64,000 nucleotides of DNA, from NCBI GenBank assembly GCA_027422505.1, contig JAPQWV010000418.1, forward strand, positions 186,001 to 250,000, in the 5' to 3' direction. This document shows, piece by piece, positions 54,846 to 64,000 of the stretch (its first letter is position 1; every line of letters starts with the position of its first letter). This DNA comes from Craterostigma plantagineum (Eukaryota; Streptophyta; Magnoliopsida; Lamiales; Linderniaceae). Under the pieces are notes generated by a model. That model was not told where the DNA came from. It worked only from the letters and a program-made list of their open reading frames with translations, and searched no databases. A program made the position numbers and the translations under genes.

Positions 54846-57742
54846 ATTCTACCGCTATATAAAATTCCAGGACCACACAAAATTTCTTTGGTAGGGATAG
54901 CCACATATCAAATGGCACTGTCTGTGAGAAACTCAGGGTTGAAGGCGTGAGGATTATTGCTGAAAGAGTGCGAAGCTGTGCGTAGACTTTATTATCCTCT
55001 TTTTTCTCGAAGGAACAATGGATGTTAGGAGATGATTGATGGAAGGAAGCTCCCCTGTGCAAAAGAACCTGGACCCGCAGTTCCCCGTGGTCGCTGGAGG
55101 CAGCCATCAGGAGCAACCGGCTGCCTCGGAGCCTGTCTCCATGCTGCTGGCTCTAGAAACACACGTCACCCTTACGACCGCACAGTTGGATTGCTTGGTT
55201 CGCAATTCTGTTAGCACCACCTTGACTGAAAGAAGGAAGAAACAGAGGGAACGGGAAAAGACTCGGTCGCCAGCGGGAACAGAGCGGGTTGATGGCCGCT
55301 TCATGGAGGTAACGGGAGAAAATGAGGCAGAAACAAAGCCCCAGGAGGCGTCTCAGAGGCAGTCAAAGACAGAGAGCGAACCACAGAGGGAGGAAAGACC
55401 TCCAGAAGCCGCCAAGCAGGAGGAGGGACGGCCGGGGCCTGAAGAACAGGCCCCAGATGATGAGGAGGAGCGAGATGATACTGACAGGTCAGAAAAGGTG
55501 CTAAGACGCCCCCATGGACCTCCGCCAGGTCCACTAACGAGCCAGCCGAGAATGTGAATGGAGAAAGGAGTTCTAGAAGGAGAAAGCGGACGGAGCCACG
55601 CCCCGAAAGGGAGGAAAACATTTGGGTTGAAAAAGAAAGGGAAACCAAGATCAGCTCGCCGATCTCAAGCAGGTCGTCGAAGGAGTACAGAGCCGCACCA
55701 TGCAACCAAGGCTGGGAGAAGGGCTGGTGGCAGGGACTCCATTCGCTAAAGAACTGCTGGTTGGAGAGGTCTCCTACAACTTTAAGCAGTTCATACGAGT
55801 ATGACGGGACAACGGATCCTGTAGAACATGTCTTACGCTTCCAGAACACAGTACTGTCACATGAATTTTCCGACAGAGTCAAATGCCGGGTGTTCCTGAC
55901 CACCCTAGCTAGAGCGCCCAACAATGGTTCAGCCAGCTAGCTTCTGGGTCCATCAAATCGTTCGAAGAATTCTAGCTCATGTTCATCACTCAGTTTGCCA
56001 ACGCTCGCAAACAACCCAAATCCGACATGTCGTTGTTCCAGGTAAAGCAAGGGAGAGTGAAGGTCTCCGAGCATACATAAGCCGGTTCAACATCGCCGCC
56101 CTAGAAGTGCCCACGGCCACCCCGTCTGTCAAAGTAAGAGCCCTGATCAATGGGCTTCGCGGCGGAGATTTCTTCGCATCCCTCTCCAAGAAACCTCCTC
56201 AATCTCTTGAAGAATTGCTGCTAAGGGCCGACATATATATCAATCTGGAAGAAAGCAGGGTGGCCAAGGCACAAGAAAACAGATTGCCGCACCGAAGAAG
56301 GAGGGAATTGCAAAAAAGCAAGGACAAATAAAACCCCTCGACCTCACCATAGGACCATGGGGATCTCTGCCTAGGATTCCATGAAGATTCACACCTCTAT
56401 GCAATAACCCCGAAGAGATCCTGAGCCTGGCAGGGAGGCACCCGGCGATGAGGAAACCCGTAACAGGAACCTCAGGGACCTCGAAACCTCGCTCTAATTT
56501 ATATTGTCATTATCATAATGAATACGGACACCACCCTAATAGTTATTAACATTTGAAGGATGAAATAGAGAGGCTCATCGAAGAAAGGCATTTAAAGGAA
56601 TTCATCCCGCCAAGATCCCGAACCAGGCCCAAAGGCGAATGAGAGGGAACCCGTAGGGTCCGCACCAAACAAAGGCAGACCTATTCCATCACCTCCAAAT
56701 AAGGGAGCTTCAGGACCTCCCAGAACCCCTATCCTCATTATAGCGGGAGGACCTCATGGAGGAGATTCCAACAGGGCTCGAAAGACCTATGCCATAGCAA
56801 TCGGAGCTCCGCGGCCCTGGGGATTGGTGGGCCGGAGGCTATGGTCAACGTATAGTTCGGACCAGAGGACGAGACGCACGTGGCTAGATCGCATAACAAT
56901 GCCCTAGTCATCAGGATGGACATCGCAGGATACGGCGTATCTAGGGTCTTCATAGATGGAGGGAGTTCGGCGGACATCATATTCCTGGACTGCTTCCAGA
57001 AAATAAAGTTAGATGCAAAGCTCCGACCTGTCTCCATAGCCTTGTACGGGTTTGGAGGACCTGTGATACAGCCTATGAGAGAGATAACTTTACCTATTGG
57101 AATTAGGAATGACCCAGCCCGAGTAGTGAAAATGATCGATTTCTTGGTTGTCGATATTGCCTTCTTATACGGTGTCATTCTAGGACGACCTGCCCTTAAT
57201 GAGTTCAGAGCCATCCCCTCCACTTATCATCTCAAGATTAAGTTCCCGGTAGGGGAGCTTGTGGGGGAAGTCTCGGGAGATCAGAGGAGCTCCTGACAAT
57301 GGTACGCTAATGAAATAAAGGTGCTACCAATGGAGGAAGAAGTTATCAGACAAGGAAGTGGCCGGGATAAGAGGATCAAAATAGAGGGAGGAGGTCCTCA
57401 AGCTTGCAACCAGAACCGGACGAGGAACTGGTTGATGATTAGCTATATCCCGGACAAGAGGGAAAGACAACCAACATAGGGAAGTACCTTCGGGAGGAAT
57501 TCATGAAAGAGGTGGTTGGATGTTTACAGAAAACTGCGGACTTATTTGCATTTTCTCCAGAAGACATGACGGGAATTCTCCCGGATATCGCTGTTCACCA
57601 ACTGAACATCCTACGGGAAGTCGGCCCGTTAAACAAAGGCTCCGATCGTGCGGAGCAGAGAGAACACAGATCCTGAAAGATGAAATGGACAAGCAATTCA
57701 AGGCACGCCACATAGAAGACGTACAGTTTCCTACATGGTTAG
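54846..57742 (+). pseudogene. Tat-lineage gag-protease-RT start, decayed
   Basis: The plus strand starts at an ATG near 55039 with a charged, coiled-coil-like N-terminal region (Glu/Arg/Lys/Pro-rich, 55039-55557). A Tat-type capsid domain follows (YDGTTDPVEHVLRFQ; SEGLRAYISRFNIAALEVP; KKPPQSLEELLLRADIYINLEE), then DEIERLIEERHLKEF, then a retropepsin-like domain (RVFIDGGSSADIIFLDCF; GVILGRPALNEFRAI). The last part reads LFAFSPEDMTGILPDIAVHQ and EDVQFPTWL, the entry to RT, then the copia LTR interrupts at 57743. Frames change at 55555, 55920, 56330, 57295 and 57640. There is no 5' LTR: the left edge abuts the truncated chromovirus head to head. Confidence 0.8.
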
Positions 57743-58085
57743 TGTAAATTATAATTGTGCTTGATTTCATTAGTTGTCCTTGTAATTAGGGGCTTTTTGT
57801 ATAGCAGTCCTTAGATAGGACTAGTATGATATTTATACCAAGTGTGTTTGGTATAAATAGTTGTACGCACATTGAGCTTAATACAGAAAATTAGAGAATT
57901 GATCCGAAAGGCTGTCGATTTCAATTCTAGAGAGAGAAACATACAAAACTTTCTCAAACTAAAGGTTTTCTCTCTCGTGTTCTTCAACAAAAGGTTTTCG
58001 ATCGAATTTCAATCTTCATCATTCTAATCGATTTCCTTAGAATTCGTGCCTAGGATTAATTGTGTTGACAAACGAAGACCTAACA
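57743..58085 (+). repeat. 5' LTR of a Ty1/copia element
   Basis: 343 bp, TGTAAATTATAATTG...GAAGACCTAACA. It has CCTTAGATAGGACTAG, TTATACCAAGTGTGTTTGG and a TATAAATAG box near 57851. It is the same family as the LTR at 30062-30412. The 3' LTR lies beyond the window. Confidence 0.9.
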
Positions 58086-58087
58086 AT

Positions 58088-58099
58088 TGGTATCAGAGC
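58088..58099 (+). promoter_or_regulatory. Primer binding site, initiator Met tRNA
   Basis: TGGTATCAGAGC two bases after the LTR; typical for plant copia elements. Confidence 0.95.
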
Positions 58100-59173
58100 A
58101 GATTCGTTCTGTTTTGAATCGAAATTGTTAGAATTTGGATCGAATTTTACATTCTGGAACTGTTCACGCGAAGAACAGTTTTGGCGCGAAATAACTTTTT
58201 GATCTGAATTGCCTAATTCTGTGCTTATCTGATTTGATTTTGATGTTTCCGTGTTTGTTCTAGCAATAGAAATCTATGGCGATTAGATTCGTAGCGGTTT
58301 GAATGTCAATTTAGCAGAGTTAATCTGATTTGAATCGTCACTGTTTAAGCGAAGAATGAACTTGAACACAGTTTGATTTTGATTGAAATTGACATGTTTT
58401 GCTTCATAATGTGTTTAATTGTCGGTTCGTGCCTATCAAACATCTGATTACGATAAAAAACTTGCGATTTCAGAGTCTAATTCATTGTCTTTGGTTTGAA
58501 TAAGTGTTAATTAGGGTTCTGATTTTGTTCGCGGAACTTCAATTATTTTTCCTGCAAAGGTTTTCGATCGAAGAAATTTCTCGATCGCAAAACTCCGCGC
58601 GAGAATTTTTATCGGTCAGACCACTAAGTCAGTGCTAAAATCGTCTTTACTAAGAACGATTTTAGTAGAAAGAATTTTCGTGCGTTACATAACGAAAAAC
58701 TTTTTCGACGAAGACCTATTTTGACCTTTGCGCTCGCAAAAAAAAATTTACCGTCGAAAATTTTTTTTCGGTCAAAACTGATACAGTTTGACCAAGCGAA
58801 AATTACTTACGATCGAAAATTTTCAAGTCAACGGATTTATTTTGACTAAGCAAGAAACCTACTTTTAGTACTGTTTCTTGTGATCGAAATAAATTCACGA
58901 TTAAAAGACTTTTCTCGATCAAAAGTTCTTGTAACGAATTTTTCTCGCTCGAAAATTTTCTCGCTGACACTTTCTCGCACGAGAACAGTGACGTACATCG
59001 TAATTCCGACTGGATTATTTTCGATCGAAAATCTAGAGATAGATTCGAAAATAGTTCTTGACTGCTTTAATATCAAACGCCACTAACTAATTTGCTACTT
59101 GTAAAGCACATAACATCACTCAAATTCATCAAAACAACGAACGAAGATCCTTCGTCAACAACTAAAAGAAGAG
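58100..59173 (+). other. Copia 5' leader with TCGATCGAAAA words
   Basis: About 1.07 kb without coding sequence. From 58560 to 59050 words such as TTTTCGATCGAAG, CTCGATCGCAAA, GATCGAAAATTTTC and CTCGCTCGAAAATTTTCTCGC are packed at short irregular distances; overlapping palindromes give a 76-residue open frame on minus and 68 on plus. Homologous to 24991-25778. Confidence 0.75.
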
Positions 59174-60280
59174 ATGGATGCTTACTCACTAGGAAATGAC
59201 AACCGTCCACCAATCTTGCAACGCGGCGAATATACAGCATGGAGAAGCCGCTTCCTAAACTTCATAGCTCTAAAAGATCAAGCTGAAAATCTACTGCAGT
59301 CACTCGAAGAGGGACCATCACAATTTTGGGTCCACGTAGCCAGCGATGACACGGCTACTCCTCCAATTTCCCCTACTAGGCGACTTAAGGAGCCTAGGGA
59401 ATACTCTATCGAGGAAAAGATCCATGCAAAGGCTGATCTGATAGCCATGAACACACTCATGCAAGACATCCCCAACGACATCTATAGACAGATAGACAGC
59501 CGCCCAACGGCTAAAGGAATGTGGGATGAATTGTATAGGATGATGCAGAGGACGAAAGTTGGCATCAAGGCCAAAAAGGCGAACACTGCTTATGACTCCT
59601 TCAAAGCAAAACCAGAGGAGAGCCTATACGATATATACCAAAGATACATCACTCTTCTCAATGAGATGAGGAAGATAGAAATCTCAAAAACTAACATGGA
59701 GACAAACATCAGATTTCTATCCTCCCTGCCCTCAGACTGGAAGAAGATATCCACTCAACTTAGACAAAACAAAGATTTAGAGGAGTTGGATATCCATGCA
59801 GTCTTTGACAATCTCGCAACTCACCCAACATGAGCAAGATATTTGCGAGATTAAGAAGGAGCAAAAGGGCAAGCAGATTGAAGACACCGTTGCCCTTATC
59901 TCAGAGAAGCGTGGAACAAGGTCTTGCAAAGAGAAGATCGTTCGGCCTCCCTCCCCATCAGAGTCAGAAGAAGATTTAGAATCCGACGCTGAGCCAAGCA
60001 TGAAGGCACTGGGGAAGCAGTTGGCGTTAATCAGAAAAATGATGAGTTAGAAATACTTCAAAAAGAAGTCCTCATCTTCGGCCAACAGACTTCGGACCTC
60101 AAGCTCTACGAACATGGAACATGTACCAGAGAGCTCCAAAGTCAAGAACACTAGAGCCCAACAAGTGCTTCAACTGTGGCAAGCCTGGTTAATTTGCCAG
60201 AGAATGCACTCTTCCCAATAAAAGAGATGCTAATTAGTACTCCAAGAAGCTTCAACTAACGAAGCAGAAGAAAGCTGGAG
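59174..60280 (+). pseudogene. Copia gag
   Basis: MDAYSLGNDNRPPILQRGEY and TAWRSRFLNFIALKDQ open a copia gag; a capsid-like region with MWDELYRMMQRTKVG, SLYDIYQRYITLLNEM and NMETNIRFLSSLPSDW follows. A frame break near 59820 leads to TQHEQDICEIKKEQKGK and a Ser/Glu stretch. The zinc knuckle near 60160-60210 (CFNCGKPG, stop, FARECTLP) contains an in-frame TAA, and further stops occur at about 60047 and 60235. It precedes protease in the same order as in copia. Confidence 0.85.
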
Positions 60281-61625
60281 TAGCCCTCATGGCAGAGCAG
60301 GACCACTGGCTCGAAGACACATCCGATTATGGAGAAGAGAATCTAGCCCTCATGGCCCGCCTGGATAACACATCGGAAGCCGAAACATCCAACCGGACGG
60401 ACAAAGACGACGCATTCACCTCGTCACAAGAGATCCATCATGTGTGGTACCTTGACTCTGGTTGCTCCACACACATGACTGGAGATCAAGAGCTGCTGAG
60501 CAACTACAAAGACCGACCAAACGACAAAGTCAGATTCGGAAACAATGATTCAGCTCCCATTCTCGAATGCGGGGATATTATTTTGGAAAATCTGACGATA
60601 AAAGACGTCTCTTATGTCGAAGGCCTCCGCCATAACTTGTTTAGCATAGGCCAATTCTATGATAAAGAATTTCAAGTGGTCTTTCATGCTGACCGGTGCA
60701 GAATTTTGGATAGTCAGGACAGAGAACTCCTCTACGGACTTCGGAAATCAAATCTTTACACTATCAACCTGACGTCCGTGCGGCCCTCGACAGCTGTATG
60801 CCTCATTTCTCAGACTGTCGTACAGAGGAACAACTTATGGCATCAACGATTGTCACATCTGAATATAAAAGCTCTCCAACGCCTTTCTACGAAAAAGTTG
60901 GTTCACGGTCTTTCAACTATACTACTACAAAAGGAGCATCAATGTTCGGCATGTCAATTAGGGAAAATGAAGCGAGCGTCTCATCATATCAAGCAAATTG
61001 CATCCACTTCTCGACCATTGGAACTAATCCACATGGATCTCTGTAGGCCGATGCAGACACAGAGTATCAATGGAAGAAAGTACGTGCTGGTAATCGTCGA
61101 TGACTACTCTCGCTACACTTGGACAAAGTTCCTCCGAACCAAAGATGGGACCGGTGACATGATAATCAACTTTGTGAACACGATTCAGAATCTGCTACAA
61201 CAGACTATTCAAGTTATTCGAACAGACAACGGAACTGAGTTAAAAAATAATCACCTCAGTGAGTTTTATCAGAAACTTGGAATTAGTCAACAATTCTCAG
61301 CCGCAAAAACACCTCAACAAAATGGGGTCGTTGAAAGGAAAAAAGAACCCTAGTGGAAGCCGCTCGTACAATGTTGATCCATTCCGGCCTTCCACACTTT
61401 CTTTGGGCTGAAGCAGTAAATACCGCTTGTTTTACCCAAAACAGGACGGTGGTTCACAGACGATTCAACAAGACTCTGTACGAGATTGTAAATAAGAGAG
61501 TACCCAACATCTCATTCTTTAAAGTCTTTGGGTGCAAGTGGTTTGTGGCGAACGACAGAGAGCAACGTGCAAAGTTCGACCCTAAAGCATTCGAGGCAAC
61601 TTTCGTCGGGTATTCTTCAAAGTGA
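60281..61625 (+). pseudogene. Copia protease and integrase
   Basis: From 60289: AGVALMAEQDHWLEDT linker, protease HVWYLDSGCSTHMTG with intact DSG, then NLFSIGQFYDKEFQVVF, integrase zinc finger (HQRLSHLN ... CSACQLGKMKR) and catalytic core (HMDLCRPMQTQSINGRKY, DDYSRYTW, RTDNGTELKN, TPQQNGVVER). A one-base shift near 61345 moves the frame to 61353-61625 (TMLIHSGLPHFLWAEAVNTA, VFGCKWFVANDREQ). TGA at 61623 ends that piece. The core residues remain, so decay is by scattered stops and shifts. Confidence 0.88.
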
Positions 61626-63705
61626 AAAGCGTATAGAGTATATATCAAGTCCAACCGCACGATTAAGGAAAGCTATAACGTCACTTTTCACGAGGTGAAC
61701 GAGATGGCTCCTGCACACCTCAGTTCAGGACCCGTGCCAAACCCGATGGCTTCTGAAGCAACCAGTTCAGGACCCGTGCTCAACCCGTTGGCTTATGAAG
61801 GTAACATCTCGGAACCAGTATTAACTGGTGTGTTGGCACAAAACCAATAGAAGATGGCAACAACTCAGCAATCAACGCCAGACGAAGCGCTAAGACTTGT
61901 GTTAGAAGACTTGGATTCCCTCTTTGAGCCTCTCACCGTCAATACTATACCCGACGAGGCTGATGTACCAAGTTCTTCAACAGTCCCTACCTCACTCGAT
62001 TCATATTTGCCACAGCACATTGAAGAACCTACCGTGAGTGTTGAGTAAGAATCATCAGAGTCGCTCCCTCCTAGTGCAGATTTGGAACTTCCTCACACAA
62101 ATGAACAATCGGAGATAATTGGAAATCTAGACCCACAAATGGCTGATGCTTCATCTTCAGCTTTGCCACATGAGCGCAAGTGGACTAGAGCTCACCCGGT
62201 TGATCAGATAATTGGCGATCCTTCGCACGGAGTAAGGACACGACATCAACACGGTCTTTTTAGTTGCTTCTTAAGCCAAAACGAGCCTACAAAGGTAACA
62301 GATGCACTACAAGACCCGGACAGGATAATTGCAATGCAAGAGGAAATCAACCAATTTGAACGTCTTCAAGTGTGGAAATTAATACCCCGTCCGCATGGGA
62401 AAACTATCATCGGGACAAAATGGGTATTTAAGAACAAGAAGAATGAAGATGGTGAAGTGATCAGGAACAAGGCCCGATTAGTTGCAAAGAGATACAACCA
62501 ACAGGAAGGCATTGATTACGACGAAACATATGCTCCTGTTGCCTGAATTGAAGCCATTCGTATCTTATTGGCTTACGCGGCTCATAAAGACTTCAAGGTC
62601 TATCAAATGGACGTTAAAACTGCCTTTCTCAACAGCGTACTTAAAGAAGAAGTCTATGTCGCTCAGCTAGACGGCTTCGTTAATCAAGAACATCCCGACC
62701 ACGTCTATCAACTGGATAAAGCTCTCTACGGACTAAAACAAGCCCCACGTGCTCGGTATGATGTCTTGAGCGACTTCCTCGTAATGTCTGGATTTATTCG
62801 AGGAACAATCGATACGACCATCTTCATCAAATGGCAAGACAAGGATTTGATGGTCGTTCAAGTTTACGTCAACAAATCCACGGCTTTGCAAGAAGTTTGG
62901 TGATCTCATGAAGAGTAAATTCGAAATGAGCCACATGGGAGAGATGCAATTCTTCCTAGGACTTCAAGTTAGGCAGCTCAATGATGGAATATTTATCAGT
63001 CAAACAAAGTATATTAAGGACATTCTGAAAAAATTCCATCAAGATCAGAGCAAGCCTCTCAGCACTCCCATGTCAACAAGCTGCAAGTTGGATGCCGATC
63101 CCACAGGAAAATCGTCGACATCACACTCTATCGCAGCATGATTGGATCTCTTCTCTACCTCACTTCTAGTAGGCCGGATATCATGTTTGCCACTTGTCTT
63201 TGTGCCCGCTTCCAAGCCGTATTCTTCGCTACCTTAACGGCACAACTACCTTAGGACTATGGTATCCTAAAGGTACGAACTTCAAACTTATCGGCTATAC
63301 TGACACTGATTATGCAGATTGCCGAATGGATAGGAAAAGCACCTCCGGTGGTGCTCAATTTCTAGAAAGCTAGTCTGCTGGTCCTCTAAAAAGCAAAATT
63401 GTGTCTCAACTTCGACGGCTGAAGCTGAATACGTCGCAGCCGCCAGCTGTTGCTCAGAGATGCTATGGATGCGGACACAGCTTCGCGATTATGGGTACAA
63501 TTTAAATAATATACCCATATATAGGGATAGTCAAAGTGCCATTGCGATTACGTGCAATCCTGTTCACCATTCACGCACGAAACACATAGAAATTAGATAT
63601 CACTTTATCAAAGATCACGTAGAAAAAGGCACCATAGACATGTACTTTGTGAACTCGGAGCATCAGCTAGCCGACATTTTCACCAAGGCATTAGATGAAA
63701 AATGA
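61626..63705 (+). pseudogene. Copia reverse transcriptase and RNase H, catalytic loop deleted
   Basis: Linker with two partial repeats of the word SSGPVPNPMAS / SSGPVLNPLAY (about 61720-61795). RT starts QEEINQFERLQVWKLIPRP, then GTKWVFKNKKNEDGEV; TGA at 62544 follows ETYAPVA, then [18 protein letters not shown] and [14 protein letters not shown]. After VVQVYV (about 62870) roughly 20 bases are missing, including the two catalytic aspartates and the codons after them. RNase H runs from about 63120 to 63705 (YTDTDYADC, ADIFTKALDEK; AEAEYVAA). Several frame breaks. Confidence 0.88.
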
Positions 63706-64000
63706 TTTCAATTCCTTGTCGGAAAATTAGGCATGTTGAATCTCTCGTGATATGTGCATTACCTGATCTCTATGCTATCACATGCTCTATTCTATGTGTT
63801 TCCCATGCTTATTTGTGTTATCTTGCGTGATGATCAACATTTTATAATTAAAAAAAATATACATATATCTATAATAGTGGGGAATGACGAGATCTTTAAG
63901 GATGCTTCGGTCTAAGTCACGTAGAGTTTTTGCCGACGTATGAATGATTCACCTGCTTAATTCTGTCAGTCTAAGTTACATTCTTGTGTCTAAAGGTTTA
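63706..64000 (+). other. Sequence after copia RNase H
   Basis: Non-coding as far as can be seen. The family's extra ORF and 3' LTR would be expected further right, outside the window. Confidence 0.5.

Noticed and set aside
54846..55116. N-terminal 95 residues of the 1058-codon minus frame as gag
   Set aside because: They read through antisense of the Tat 5' region; the gag match begins only near MSVADY.
55301..55924. 207-codon minus frame
   Set aside because: Antisense shadow of the biased Glu/Arg/Pro-rich Tat gag.
1..64000. Integrated plant pararetrovirus
   Set aside because: All RT regions carry integrase, LTRs or lineage motifs of Ty3/gypsy or Ty1/copia; no movement-protein or coat-protein motif was seen.

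Overview
This window is a nuclear, repeat-dense stretch of a flowering-plant genome, and it is almost entirely nested LTR retrotransposons. Plant diagnostics are primer sites complementary to initiator Met tRNA (TGGTATCAGAGC, twice) and Asp tRNA, chromovirus, Tat, Athila and Ty1/copia polyproteins, hAT- and MITE-like elements, a SKIP1-like F-box gene with introns, and an orphan first exon of ribosomal protein eL34 with TGGGCT promoter boxes. A eudicot is likely; I cannot name the species. Coordinates at fuzzy junctions are by eye.

Layout. 1-2038: 5' end and 5' LTR of a minus-strand Athila element that runs out of the window to the left. 2039-13305: end of a minus-strand Tat pol, split by a complete, very young Tekay/Del-like chromovirus (2287-12577, duplication GTAGG, nearly identical 2.8-kb LTRs, two frame breaks). 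13306-19433: 3' end of a copia element carrying an extra ORF after pol, interrupted by a solo LTR (16148-18541, duplication AACAT). 19434-30060: fragments, namely a minus chromovirus LTR, a SIRE-like copia remnant, a decayed copia gag-protease, another LTR fragment and a possible MITE. 30062-39180: 3' LTR and extra ORF of a minus copia, then a 5'-truncated minus Athila. 39181-48265: the only gene island, with an F-box gene/pseudogene (40299-42255), F-box fragments, the eL34 exon, several MITEs, and a hAT-like element (42679-46314) holding a solo LTR (43136-46271). 48266-54845: 5'-truncated minus chromovirus, nearly open. 54846-57742: Tat gag-protease on plus. 57743-64000: plus copia from 5' LTR to RNase H, decayed.

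The most unusual observation is the build of the chromovirus LTRs. Six LTRs or fragments, on both strands, share a skeleton: a TGTA...CCCG start where that end is retained, a GGTAAGTGGAA-type splice-donor-like block in five of them, a TACTG(A/G)GC...GCTCA stem and a TGTTGTAGGTAC block. Between the shared blocks are two slots filled with short-word or minisatellite arrays whose sequence differs from family to family: ATGTCGA words, TTCGCGAA words or a 180-bp repeat in the first slot; 39-bp, CTCAGGTCTCGTTAGAG, GCGACCTGG and other repeats in the second. Similar CpG-centred word arrays occur in the Athila LTR (TTCACGGCC) and the copia leaders (TCGATCGAAAA), so unrelated lineages show the same habit.

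A second theme is the extra ORF that follows pol in the copia elements. It is present in two homologous copies, each directly before a polypurine tract and LTR, and one of those LTRs matches the family of the copia at 57743. No intact autonomous element or clearly intact host gene is present.
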